Origin: Ciona intestinalis
Lineage: Eukaryota > Chordata > Ascidiacea > Phlebobranchia > Cionidae
Direction: 5' to 3'
DNA length: 64,000 bases
Assembly: GCF_000224145.3 (NCBI RefSeq)
Contig: NC_020172.2
Span: forward strand, 876,921-940,920
Both the position numbers and the translations under genes were made by a program. Below are positions 11,101 to 40,123 of this stretch, one piece after another. Positions within the stretch are counted from its first letter, which is position 1. Every line of letters begins with the position of its first letter. The notes beneath the pieces are model-generated. The model did no database searches, had not been told where the DNA came from, and was given only the letters and a program-made list of their open reading frames with translations.

Positions 11101-13274
11101 AGTTTCTTCTTAATCGCCTGCATTCCTTACTTCAGGTATTGTGGGTTTATTCTTTGTTGTTAAAATTTTGTTACCATTTAAGACTGTAAGCTATAGGTTG
11201 GCAACTTATGGCTCAGCAACCTTTTTTATTGAGCTCGTGCAATAAAAAGGTTGCCTACTTCTGTTGTAAGCACTGTACATGTATTTGGGTTAAGGAAGAG
11301 TGAAATTTGTTTTGAACATAGTGTATAGTGGGATTTGGATATGCTTGATATGAAGTTATTCAGCTATAAAACCTTGGCATTCATTCAAATTCACAGGCAC
11401 AAGTAACTTATAGATTTAGCTTTAGATTTTTTTCCATTTGTAAAATGTTTCTTTCAACAAAATTATACAGAAATGTGAATTAAAGAAATTAATTTACCTG
11501 AAACTTATCTTACTAGTACTGGGTTATTTTGTTTAAAAAAAAAGTAAAAAAAACATATTTTATGCACTATGCAGTGTCATCATGCAGTTAAATAAATAAA
11601 ATATGTACTTAACAGGCAGGTTGCAAAGATAGAAGGAAAGATGAAAGACTGTGGGAAGTCCAAAGGATTCTTACACAATTGAAACGATTGGTAAAAAATA
11701 TATCTGTTTTAATGTTACTTATTTAAATGACAATGTATGTAGTAAATAAGTATACCAATCTGTTTACACATCCTGTGTTCCCAGCATAAGAATTTCCAAC
11801 ATCAACAATCTCAAACTAAACTTAACAACTTAACTCTCGAAAGAAGAAAGCAACAAGGTTCAAGTCCTGGCAACAGAAGTCAAAAGGTGAATTTGTGTTA
11901 CTGAACGAACAGATTGAATTTTATTTTATTGTCTGCATTAGTCTATATTGTGTGGGAAATGATTACAAATATATAAAACAGTTTAAATAAAAAAAATGAT
12001 TTTTTCTATTGTTTTTGTGATAATTTTAATCTGGTCTTTATTTACTGCTTCAGTCCGAAACAAGAACAGTAAATTTAAATATAATTGTTAATGGGTGTTG
12101 TTCTTTATTGCATTTTTAATATTTATACTTTCTTCTTTTTCTTTAGTCCGAAACAGCAGTTGCGTCTGAAGTTTTTCCTGATGCAGAGAATGCATCAGAT
12201 GATCCCGAGATTCATGTGGATGAGGAAGTTGATGATGAATATGATCCTGATGTCATACAACTTCTCCTCGAGCAAGAGCGTGAGGCACTAGTGGAGCAGG
12301 TTGGGTCAAAAAGTTTACCAAAAGTTTTTCTCCTTAATGTATTTGACAATGCAAACTCTTTTTGTCATTTACACCAATATATATATAGGTGTTTTTGGCA
12401 TGTTTTATATTTTTGTAACTTTTATAAAGGGGAGTTAGTTGATAAATTTAATATGTTATGCCCACTTTTATAGGAAGAACTGTTGGTGATGCAACAAGAG
12501 TTAACAGCTCGAATACAATCAGAACAGGAAGAAGTTAACAGACTCAAAGGCATCTTGGCTGACTTTGAAAAGTAAAGTGACACCATTGTTCCATGTTTCA
12601 TAACTTAGATTAATTAAACCTTTGCACCACATGTTTAAACCCTATACAAAGTTGCATAAATTTATTCCAATACAACTTAGATTAAAGCTTGCATTCTTTT
12701 CACTGCTTTGTATCTTCCATTTGCATTAAATCTTATAATTTTCAGTCAAAATCAGCATCTTGAATCAACATCAATTGCAACAGAATCCTCAGATGATATT
12801 TTAAGCGTGGAGTTACACGAGGAAACTGCAGATGTCACTAATGAAGGTTTTTTATCTAAATTTCTTTCATTGTGGTCTTGAAATATATCATTTTAATGTA
12901 TATCCCATAACAAATGGACATACTGGCCAACCCGTTGTCCTACTTACACTATTTTTTGTTAGTCACTACTAGTGCTCTTTACATGTCTAGAAAATTTAAT
13001 ATTTGTCGCTAATGATATTACTTTCTAAAAAGGCCTTGAAGAACGGAGCAGTTCGGAAGATTCAGATGATGAAGCTGAGCTTGAGGAGCTATGTAGGATC
13101 CGGGATGAACTCCTCAGAGCAAACCGTGATGTTGAGAGGAAGAATGATGCTCTGAACCTCTCCATCCATGATGAGCGTGAGGCAGTGGTTGAAGCTCGTG
13201 TCCGTTTACGCTGCATGATGTATAAACATCAGCAAGCTATTCTAGAAGATTCCGCAACAATTACTGTGACGTGA
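8142..13274 (+). CDS. RALBP1: RalA-binding protein 1 (RALBP1/RLIP76), 639 aa
   Basis: Thirteen coding exons: 8142-8343, 8514-8670, 8734-8825, 8919-9111, 9606-9762, 10231-10418, 10976-11135, 11616-11690, 11785-11886, 12147-12299, 12474-12571, 12746-12846, 13033-13274. The product is 639 aa (human 655). A basic N terminus precedes a RhoGAP domain at about residues 150-340, with the arginine finger in GIYRISGI (R198) and the block NISIVLSPTLHISHRVL. After it come the family block MRWPDWD..EAEIRRQEFLLN and a long Ral-binding and coiled-coil half (about 390-620). RALBP1 is an effector of Ral GTPases, a GAP for Rac/Cdc42, and links Ral to the endocytic proteins REPS1/2; an ATP-driven export role has been claimed for the mammalian protein. 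Acidic runs near the C terminus match the human protein. Introns are short except around exons 5-7. Confidence 0.95.
9340..9530 (-). mobile_element. SINE-like repeat, minus orientation, next to RALBP1 exon 5
   Basis: On the minus strand the head reads GGCGCCATGGCTCAGTGGTT, close to a tRNA A box, but the body differs from the SINE at 5.4 kb. It ends about 75 bp before exon 5 (9606). Probably a second tRNA-derived family; B box unclear. Confidence 0.45.
10470..10680. repeat. Old interspersed repeat fragment in RALBP1 intron 6
   Basis: Shares TTGGCTCTGCTTGTTTATTT, an AGCAGGTTAAA block and AAACATATGATGTCCT with 6.9 and 35.8 kb. Too diverged to assign a family. Confidence 0.3.
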
Positions 13275-13776
13275 TCTGTAAACTTCTTAAAAAGCTTTTG
13301 CTTTCCAACCCTTTGGTAACCATTTGGATTTACCTGCTAGTGCAAATTGGTGCATCTACTATACATATCCTTCAAATATATTGGTTCTTAGTGCTATTGG
13401 TTGCCAGGATTTAGTGCGTTTATGCAAACGTGTGGGCGAAGATTAAGTGGAGATCAAAACCATGGTTCTTTGGTTAAAATATTTAATGTATTTGTTACGA
13501 AATTTTGTTCATTGTGCAATTGGTTATATTTTAGTCTCGATTAAGACAGTATGTCATATATACACATAACATTAAAATGTTTCATGCGTTGTGTAACATT
13601 AATGGGCTTTAATCGTTCAATGGCTTGGCTTTTGTTAAATTTGCAATATTAAGTCTGTTGTGTTTGTAGCTTTTTTAGTATTAAATGTATGTGTTTCTAA
13701 TCACTATATTGTTTTGGAAATAAGTACATGAAAAAAATACAACGACAGTAAATGTACTTCATTTATTGAACATAAA
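13275..13776 (+). other. RALBP1 3' UTR
   Basis: AT-rich and non-coding, running from the stop codon to the AATAAA at 13777. No open frame or repeat stands out. Confidence 0.5.
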
Positions 13777-13782
13777 AATAAA
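13777..13782 (+). terminator. RALBP1 polyadenylation signal
   Basis: AATAAA about 500 bases after the RALBP1 stop; the intervening sequence has no acceptor or coding frame and looks like 3' UTR. Confidence 0.5.
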
Positions 13783-14569
13783 GTATTCAAAATTGAGTGT
13801 CTGGTAAGCACAATACTTTCACTTCGCGCACCACAGTTTTGAACTACAAGAGAGCACAGCTCTAATGAGTAAGCACGTAATATATTTATCATGATATTAA
13901 TTACCCTTTTTAATACCACGGTCGACTAAGCTGGGTCCTCACTTAAATGAGAATAGTTTGATACAGGCGTCAAACGTGGTATGGATTCCTTATCTCGCTA
14001 CTCTCGCTAAAACGTTCCAACAAATATAAAACCGTATCCTCACGACTCCCACAAACCGTTGTTAATTGTTTAAAACACGCTTGATTTACCTGCTCGATTA
14101 CACAGTACTAAAACACACACAGAGCAATCGAGAACGTCGGCAATTTGAACCGACCGCGTCTATCATTTTGATTAGCCGACGTCTCCCGCTTTTCGTTGAT
14201 TCCCGGGGCATGCAAAACGCCCTTTTTCAATAGCGGGTTGCAACTGTACAAGGCAGTTCGGAAGAAGCAGCGACAAAGCAGCACTCTTTGGACGAACTCA
14301 GTGCAGGATTATATTTGTTTCTGCTACAAGAGTTGAAGTTAAGTACTATTGCTACTGTTTAGTCTTGCTTAATTGTGAACTGTATTTTATTTAGTTATTG
14401 AGTTTTACCTTATTATGAACTAGTTATTTAATGTACTTACACTAGAATATGACTATTTATGATATATTACATAAGTATATTTTAATAAACAATTTTAGTA
14501 TTGTGCCTTGCGATTGATAGGCCTATTCTTATTTTACCTTATCTATTTTAATATTTAACAAAAATATTT
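13783..14569. other. Intergenic stretch after RALBP1
   Basis: No gene is visible. It holds a fragment of the common MITE (14014-14086) and a 15-bp word, TACCACGGTCGACTA, at 13914-13928 that recurs exactly at 16189-16203. The remainder is AT-rich with no open frame of note. Confidence 0.4.
14014..14086 (-). mobile_element. Fragment of the common ~190 bp MITE
   Basis: Carries the family's internal blocks ATAAAACCGTATCCTCACGA and GTTGTTAATTGTTTAAAACA but neither terminal inverted repeat. Confidence 0.6.
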
Positions 14570-15130
14570 CAGGAATTTTGCTACGGTTCCTAAATTTTTC
14601 ACAACAGTCATCACTCGCGATGAGACATCGGTTTACACAATCGCTGCGTTATACGTCACAATACGTTTGTATGGCATCGTGTCATAACCGCTACGCCATC
14701 GCTCGCAATTGTCACGTCATAGTTCGGTTCACGCTCGAGAGCGCACACGTTTGCGACGTCACATTGCGGTTTCTTCTATGCGCCTGCTTTTCGCGACATT
14801 TTTTCATGGGGCCCCATGCGCGCTTTGCGCCGTCGCAAGGCACATTACTAATACGTACTAATTTTAATCTAAAATACATGATCGTTCTGTTAGCTGGAAA
14901 TAAAGCATGAAGATCAAAGATTTGGTAAAGTATAAATCACAACAGGCATTATTACGTACACCAGTTCTTTTCTAGACGACTTCGGAGATGTGACGTCACG
15001 AAGTGGTGGTGACGCAACAGATGAACCCACGAAAACAGATGAACCCACTTCGTAAGTTGTTTAGTTTCGTCGCAATCTTTATTATTTAAAACAACATTTT
15101 TTTAATACTCAGAACATAGTATGTGACGTC
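14570..15130. promoter_or_regulatory. CpG- and CRE-rich patch in the desert
   Basis: Clearly richer in CpG than its surroundings. It contains a perfect TGACGTCA (990-997 of the 14 kb block, i.e. 14990-14997), half-site ACGTCA/TGACGT motifs near 14660, 14722, 14757 and 15123, and a 14-bp direct repeat ACAGATGAACCCAC around 15018-15047. No convincing reading frame. Could be an enhancer or the GC-rich end of an old transposon. Confidence 0.35.
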
Positions 15131-15186
15131 TCAGAGAATCCAGATGTCAAAGTGCAAATAGGAAAAATGTAATGTGTATGTAATGT

Positions 15187-15456
15187 AACTTACTTACTTT
15201 ATCCTCGCGTGGCCCGACAGTCGTTATAACACGGGTGTGCACCTCGCGCCAACTTACGAGTTACCAAGTATGTTACTTTGTGGATGATTATTTTTTTTTT
15301 GGATTTTTTTCATTTTTATGTATGGCTGATAATTTGGACAACCCATTAGTGACCACTGGGTTGGAGCAATTGCCGTTAAGTGTCTTGCTCAAGGACACAT
15401 ACGCCCNNNNNNNNNNNNNNNNNNNNNNNNNNNNNNNNNNNNNNNNNNNNNNNNNN
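15187..15456 (-). mobile_element. tRNA-derived SINE, minus orientation, running into an assembly gap
   Basis: Inverted copy of the SINE at 5.4 kb: it starts with TACTTTATCCTCGCG, passes through the inverted AAGTGTCTTGCTCAAGGACA block and enters 50 N at 15407. The tRNA head is lost in the gap. Confidence 0.65.
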
Positions 15457-16140
15457 TAAACATTTATAAAAAATATAAGATGTTGACAAAATAACCCGAA
15501 AAATAAGGTAATTTAACCGGGAATGGTAAATAAATTTGTTATTTGATGCAAAAACTACAGCCAGACAGCAAAATCCATTCATAAAACCGTGACGTAACAA
15601 TGTATTATAATGGGCATTATTCGCGTCAATAGGCCTCCTATTTTCTGAGCACCGAATTCGGTGTATTCCTAGGCCGTGTATTGAGTAGGCCATGGTCCGC
15701 GTTAATTAACGACCTCCCATTTTTTGGATATGACTGAGCTGTTGTGTTTGTTGCACTTTTTATATTTGCACCTCGTTGTATCATTTTTGTCTTTTTGTCG
15801 TTGTTGTCGTGCACATGTGTATGTGCATTCGTTGTATCATTTTTGTCTATGGGGGATTTCTTTAACCTGCGTGGACAGTAACATCCCGCAAGGGTTTCTC
15901 CCCTAAGTAGAAACCCACTACCATTGGCTGGGGGCTTGTCGTGCCGTAGTGGCTTTCCACCAACGCCAGTCACATTAATCACGAAGGTATTTTAATCCTA
16001 TTTTATTTTTTCAGAAAGAAAGTTAAGACAAGTTTTAATTCTTGGTTACATTTTAGCGACTGCTGCTTTTTATTTTTTTTTTTTTAAATAACATAAAATA
16101 AACCGCAGTTGCTGATTAATGATTTTTTTCTCTAGGCGAA
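15457..16140. other. Repeat-like desert, possible LINE remnant
   Basis: No gene is recognised. GTTGTATCATTTTTGTCT occurs twice, at about 15775 and 15832. A minus-strand frame (15638-15982) has a repeat-like composition and includes a short LLNTRPRN stretch vaguely like the entry to a non-LTR retrotransposon ORF2, but without an endonuclease or RT motif. I leave it unclassified. Confidence 0.25.
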
Positions 16141-16229
16141 AAAGAAAATAAAGTGAAATCATAATTTTAATTTAATTGTTACTTTTACTACCACGGTCGA
16201 CTATAGGCTCGATCAAAGAAAAAAAAAAA

Positions 16230-17075
16230 CGAAGAATTATATTCGTCGCGCGGGCCGCACATGCAAAACTCGCGTATTTTAATAACAATTTATTAACAAG
16301 ACGAGAATAAGAACACAAACGGTTAAAACGGTAATGGTTGGTTGTTTTTTTGTTCTTAGCAAAAATGAAATTTACTAACACATGTAGGCGCTACCGAAAA
16401 TCCAGGCATTCTATTTTTTCGCGTGTTTTATTAAATTTCCGAAACTTCCAGCGTCGATTACATATTTCTGATAATTTCGACCAAAAGGAAATTGTATGCA
16501 TGTGAAACTTTGGTTTCAAAAGTTCGTTCACCCCGTTACTTTCCATGTGCTTTTCAGACAGTGAAACGACACCTTTATTTCTACCAACCATAGCTGGTGC
16601 ACCGTCAGTCGTCACAGATACCAACTTCGACAGATCTAAGTTTAAATCCGTCATACAAAGCAAAAGCGCATCGAGAATAACTGCTCCCGTTGTAGTGCCA
16701 ATCAGTGGCACCAAGTGCGCAAATTCCTCCAAGATATCGAAGTTAGAATTAATGCCTCTCACGAATTTGGCAAGCTGTGCAGCATCTTTAGCATTAGTGC
16801 TTTCATCAAGTGCAATTGAAAATAAAGAAACATTTCGGCACAACTGTGAAGCGATTGTTTTACGTCAGCAACATTTCTTTGATGCGTCGTGTAACTGTCC
16901 TGGGAGAATGACTGACATTTAAGATTACGCTCCGTTTCTCTTGGCATACAATGTCAACGACCGTCAATAAACATATACTCGGTAAATATACGACTGGTCT
17001 AATATATAATATACAGGTACATAAGTGCTTAATAGGTATTTGCGCACACGTTAAGTTTGCCAGCCATAGCATGCA
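16230..17075 (-). pseudogene. Broken hAT-family transposase remnant (GTF2IRD2/ZBED-like)
   Basis: The minus frame 16391-16843 reads FSIALDESTNAKDAAQLAKF, then VPLIGTTTGAVILDALLLC and LVSVTTDGAPAMVGRNKGVV, the hallmark catalytic-core blocks of the hAT transposases that gave rise to GTF2IRD2 and FAM200/ZBED genes. A preceding piece in a different frame (16860-17072) gives SPRTVTRRIKEM, the usual segment just before the core, so at least one frameshift separates them, and a stop lies between. The C-terminal dimerisation region is missing. A GC-rich word, CGCGGGCCGCACAT, near 16247-16261 resembles the end of hAT elements. Only about 250 residues' worth of a normally ~600-residue enzyme remain, so it is dead. 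What it could donate to neighbours is unknown. Confidence 0.7.
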
Positions 17076-17692
17076 AGGTGTAGAAATAGTTAATATTTGG
17101 TTTAAGTTTGCAGAAAAGGTACATTGACTATACCATTAGCAACGCACGCAAGACTCTATATTTAATGCAGTCAATTAAACATAGAGTTAAATACATATTC
17201 CGTATTTTACATTTTCGAAAAAAAAACTTTTTTTTTATGCAAACAGTAACAAATAAGAAAACAGTAACTAGATGATTGTTAGATGAAAAGTAAGCAAGTC
17301 GGCCTATTAATAGAAAAAAATGTTGCCAAGTTGATTACCAGTGCGCGTGACAGGCATTTTGATACATGGCTAGTCATGCATTATTGTGTGAGACAAGTGA
17401 GATGTATATAGCTTAGTACAAACGTAAATTAAGTTCAACGCACCGGAACGATAAAAAAAGTGCTGAACGATAAACGTTTAGTCGCTCCTGTATGGTCTAT
17501 GTATATTTTGCAGCGTAGCCATATATAGGTTATATATAGGTTATAATAAATAGAGAACATTGTAAATGTTTTGCAATCTTCGCTACAGGAGTTCATATGC
17601 GTATTAAGATAATTTAACTTTTTATATTGTCCTGTTAGTATATATAGATCTTTAAAAAATATACAGTAGAGCTTGTTCACTGAGCCGTTAGT
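17076..17692. other. Upstream region of the sulfotransferase gene
   Basis: AT-rich, no gene. A small tandem GGTTATATATA duplication lies at about 17525-17545. An acceptor-like TATACAG ends at 17666, 26 bases before the sulfotransferase ATG; it may be a cis or spliced-leader acceptor. Confidence 0.35.
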
Positions 17693-20654
17693 ATGGCAGA
17701 ACCTGAACAAGAGGCGATGAAACAGCTTTTGAAAAACTTTTTTGGTGGGGCTTTTAAAGACCTCGCCCAATTTGTTACGGATCCGCCTGATGCACAACCG
17801 TTGGTCGACTATTTTGTGAATGATGGTTTTATGCAACCAAAGTTAACTGAATGGAAAGGCTACAAAATGTACGGACAAGGTTTTAATGCAGACACGATCA
17901 AGTGGGTATGTGAAAACTGGACACCGTGGAAAGATGACGTCATCGTTGCATCATTTATGAAAACTGGTAAATACAGCAGCAGAACAATGATTAAATTACA
18001 TAAACCACGATAAGGAATGAAGTTCAACGTAATACCTTTCTGCTAAACTTAATTATTTTATCTCTTTTTTGAAACGGTATCATTACGGTATATAAATTTG
18101 ATTACTTTGATGTAGGAATTTATCTATGTTCCCAAATCTTTGGTCTTAACAATATAGCTCTGGTTATAACTGTGAAAGTGCTATAAACGTATTATTGATG
18201 GCACCTATGGCATTCTAGGTACAACATGGGCAAAGAACATCGTACGTCAGCTCTACTTCAGACACGATGAAAAACTAATGGCAATGACAAGAAATATGGC
18301 AATGCCAACTATTTACCTTGAAACAGGCCTCCGTAAGTTAGTAATTAGAAAAAAACAAAACAATGTTGCTTATATCCCCCAAACATTCAGCTGAAAAATT
18401 TGAACTACTGGAGAAACTGCCGTGGAAGAAACGTGTACTAGTAACCCATGTTTCTACCCCTCTTCTTAACTTAGAAAAGATCAAATCTGCAGGAGCCAAG
18501 GTATTACATCTAAGGTGCTATTCGATTTTTTTGGACTAACCCATTGATTTTAGATAATATGCACATTGCGCAACCCAAAAGACCAGATGGTATCCTGGTA
18601 CCACATGACACTCAACTTGCCAGTGAACCCGAAAGCAACAAAGTATTTTGATATGTATCCGAAGGACTGGAACCAGTTTTTCGATTTGTGTTTTGCAGGT
18701 AAATTACATAAAGTAGGGGGGGGGGGAAGATGAGACTCCTTTTCACTCTATTTTTTTTATCCCGTTTAGTAGTAAACGAGGACCATTCAAATATTTATAA
18801 ACCCGTATTCCCACGACCTTTATAGACCACGCTGTTAACTGTTTAAAACACGAACAGGACACTTGGATATCATGTGCTAAAGGTGTCCCATCTTCCCCAA
18901 CCCTACTATATGTAAAACATTATTATCAAAGCTTATCGAAGCTATCTCCGAAAATGACTCTGCCTGGAATACTGATAATACACTTTGAGCAATAAAAGTG
19001 TTTCGACTTGTACAGGCCATTTTTTTATGAGTTATATTATAGATATAGTAGATCGTGATAAAATGGGACGTATTTCGTTTCATTTTCTCGTCCTATTTAA
19101 AAGTAAACAAAAAATATTTACAGAATTATACAACTGTTACCTCACGAATCTTTAAGATCGTTGTTAATTGTAAAAACAAAGTTAGAAACTATATAGGTGA
19201 TTATATGTGCTAAAGTTATCTTCTCTTACCCCACAGTATATTATGCAAACTTAAAGAGATGGTTTTGTGATCTTTCTCATGGTCGCAAGCCAACCGTTGT
19301 CTCAATTATTTCATTAAAGCTGGTTAAATCATAATATGCCCTGCAAAAAGCTATATGCACCTGTTTCGTATAGATTGTGGGGTAGGATAAAATACCGTTA
19401 GCACCTATATGTCTCATATTTTCTGATTGTATTTTAGAACAATTAACTACGGTTGTAGTGCATGTAATTCTGTAAATATCACTTGTTTATTTTACCAAAT
19501 GGAACCAGAAAAGAGAATGAAAACAGGTCTCAGCTTACCCCACCCTCCTAGGGTTAGCAACTTAGGCTATTCGCCAATGTTTGTGTAGAACCACCATTTT
19601 ACTGAGGCATTGTCAAATAATTTTTGTAATCGGCATTTGTGTTACGTATTACACTAACAATTATGTTTATTGTATATAGGTAAACAACTGCAGTGCAACA
19701 AGGAAGGGGAATGGTACATAGAGCATTTATTGTCATGGTATCCACATAGAAACGACTCAAACGTTCTATTTGTGTTTTATGAAGACCTGATACAGGTTTG
19801 ATTTACCCAGTGTTGGTTTTACTTTAGGATAAGTTAATGAATAGTAAATTAATCGCTAATGTATTTAAAGAGAAAATACAATTTTCATTGTAACCCATCA
19901 GGAAAAATGCTGTTCGGAATTTTGTGTATAGTTTTCTCCTATAAGGGATTTTAACCTGTTTGCTTAATTACCAATCACAATTTAAATATCTTATTGGGCA
20001 CATTTCTAAAAAATAAATGCCTTTCGTACACATCTAGTCAAAGTAAAAGTAAGAATTTATTCCTTTGCATAAACGTTTGTGAACTGGAAAATTTGCAAAC
20101 CTCCTTATTACAGCTATTTGTGCTCGTATATTTTTTTATAAGTTTTGTTTTGGAAACTTATGTATGCGCTGTATTAACTGTATAATTATGCGGAAAGGAT
20201 CAAGAAAAGGAAATCAAGAGAATAGCTGACTTTCTTGAGGTTGCTGTTTCTGATCAAGATATTTCGAACATTGCAGAAGAAACTTCGTTTGGGACGTTGA
20301 AAGCAAATAGCAATACCACAGAAAAGTTAGTTAACTTCTACCGAAAAGGTTTGTCTTCTTAACAAATATTTCCTAGTCCCAACATTTTACATTTTCTGTG
20401 TTGGGTTTATATACACCTCGTGTCCGTTTAAAAATACCAAATATATTACTTTGTTAGCATGGGTAGCAGCAGTGGAATTGATTCTGTGTATCAAGACGAG
20501 CGTTATGGTGTAGGCTAACACTGTTTTTTTCAATGTTGCTATTCCAGGAAAGGTCGGAGATTGGAAGAATTACTTTACTGTTGCACAGTCGGAGAAAATG
20601 GATGCTATGGTTAAAGAAAAGCTGACTGGCACTGATATTAAATTTATTTATGAA
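17693..20654 (+). CDS. Cytosolic sulfotransferase (SULT family), 338 aa
   Basis: Exons 17693-17966, 18219-18332, 18391-18500, 18554-18698, 19680-19795, 20198-20348 and 20548-20654 join to 338 residues, somewhat longer than vertebrate SULTs (about 295). It transfers sulfonate from PAPS to small hydroxyl or amine acceptors in the cytosol. All key parts are present: the 5'-phosphosulfate loop FMKTGTTW (residues 88-95, normally YPKSGTTW), the catalytic histidine in VLVTH (H149), the 3'-phosphate motif RNPKDQMVSWYH (172-183) and the C-terminal PAPS motif RKGKVGDWK (302-310). It is therefore probably active; substrate cannot be read from sequence, so I give no subfamily. Intron 4 (18699-19679) contains three copies of the common MITE. 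Confidence 0.93.
18713..18909 (-). mobile_element. MITE copy in sulfotransferase intron 4 (complete)
   Basis: Family reference: ends TAGGGTGGGGTAAGATGGGA and its inverse, about 190 bp, no coding capacity. I call '+' the copies reading TTTAAACAATTA before CCAAATGGGACGAGAAAA. Here both ends are present in '-' orientation; the left end is embedded in a run of 12 G. The family resembles Cimi-1, a MITE described from Ciona. Confidence 0.75.
19047..19240 (-). mobile_element. MITE copy, diverged, sulfotransferase intron 4
   Basis: Internal blocks TTTTCTCGTCC and GTTGTTAATTGT and the right end CTTACCCCACAGTATA are recognisable; the left end is decayed. Confidence 0.6.
19376..19550 (+). mobile_element. 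MITE copy, sulfotransferase intron 4
   Basis: Begins TGTGGGGTAGGATAAAATACC and ends CAGCTTACCCCACCCTCCTA; the central third is diverged. Confidence 0.6.
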
Positions 20655-21374
20655 CTGTAGATATATGGTATTGCGGGTAAAATGGGATGCAACTGTGGGG
20701 TTGGCAGTCACGCTTTTATCTAATACTTTTATTCAAGTATGTTTTTTTACAAAGCAATATACATTTTTTACGGCATGTGTTATGACGACTGTCGTTTTGT
20801 TGCCAATTCCCTTCTCTTTCTATAGACTTAGAGTCGACCAAATGAGTATATAGCCTAGGCTATACTGAAAATCATTATTACCAAAACATGTTATAAATTC
20901 CAAGTAAAGAGTTCTCCACCTACGTTACCTGATAACCGCTGAACGTAATTACTCTAACCCGTATAACAACCAACCTCAAACCAAAAACTCCTAACTACCA
21001 ACCTCTAACACTTTTAAAAAACCTAATCGAAAACGTACCGAAGGATTTCTTACTATATTAATTTTGTTTTAACTTCTATAGCAAGAAGTTAATAAATGAA
21101 ATTTGGAACTGAATAGCGAGTTGCAGACATAAGTAATTATCTCTTATCCTCCGCTAAACTGATGTTTTGTAGTACTGTACTACAACCGAAGTATCCAAGT
21201 ACTAACTTTGCTGCAACCAAGATATTTACTTTCAATTTATTCGTTTATAAACGTTTCTCTGTAAAGAACCTATCATGCGTGACCACAATGTGATGTCCTA
21301 ACAAAAGAAACAAACTGGAGCAAAGAGCTGGACTACCGTAAGAGAGTACTATGGTTAGACGAAATAGGATCTTT

Positions 21375-21510
21375 CTATGACCCCTAACGTGCTCAACAAT
21401 TGTTGAATAAAAAAAGGTCCATACGCATATGACCACTTACGTGCTCAACAATGGTTTAATGAAAAAAGGTCCATACGGATATGACCACTTACGTGCTCAA
21501 TAATGTTTCC
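21375..21510. repeat. 52-bp tandem repeat, about 2.6 copies
   Basis: ACGTGCTCAACAAT begins at 21387, at 21439 and, with one change, at 21491: an exact 52-bp period. Units also contain AAAAAAGGTCCATACG and ATATGACCACTT. Related words (CACGTGCTC, GATGAAAAAGG) occur near 47.7, 48.0 and 57.1 kb. Confidence 0.7.
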
Positions 21511-21773
21511 ATGTCAGCCAGTAGTCATAGATTTGAGTAAGTAACGTCTGGTATATTAAATTTATTATCACGTTTTTGTTGTATCGTTTGAAATTAATCA
21601 ATTTTCTTACAACGAAAATCCAGTTTGTGGTTTACACGCAACGGAAATAACGTTCAAAATTTGTGCTGCGTGTATGTGCAGAGACACTAAACCAAATCAT
21701 TGTTCTTCAGTATTTCTAGTGTCTGTTTCAGAGCTTACTCAGTATTTTTGTTAGTTTTTTAGCATTTAATTAA

Positions 21774-21788
21774 ATGAAGTGCACTTAA
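21774..21788 (+). promoter_or_regulatory. Four-codon upstream ORF in the PIK3C2 leader
   Basis: ATG AAG TGC ACT TAA lies just 8 bases before the main ATG (21797). If in the mature mRNA, it could reduce initiation at the main start or force reinitiation. Confidence 0.4.
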
Positions 21789-21796
21789 AAGTTAAC

Positions 21797-40123
<18,327 letters not shown>

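Larger units (their letters stand above)
20655..21796. other. Sulfotransferase 3' end and upstream region of PIK3C2
   Basis: AATAAA at 21091-21096 is the probable sulfotransferase polyadenylation site. A three-copy tandem repeat lies at 21375-21510. About 21590-21796 should be the PIK3C2 promoter and 5' UTR; an acceptor-like TTTTTTAG ends near 21762. Confidence 0.4.

Noticed and set aside
12216-12473. Open frame continuing past RALBP1 exon 10
   Set aside because: It is intron read-through: a GT donor at 12300 and the next exon at 12474 continue the family sequence.
14578-14910. 110-codon plus-strand frame in the CpG patch
   Set aside because: Composition follows the CpG-rich DNA, with no family resemblance and no ATG-based start.
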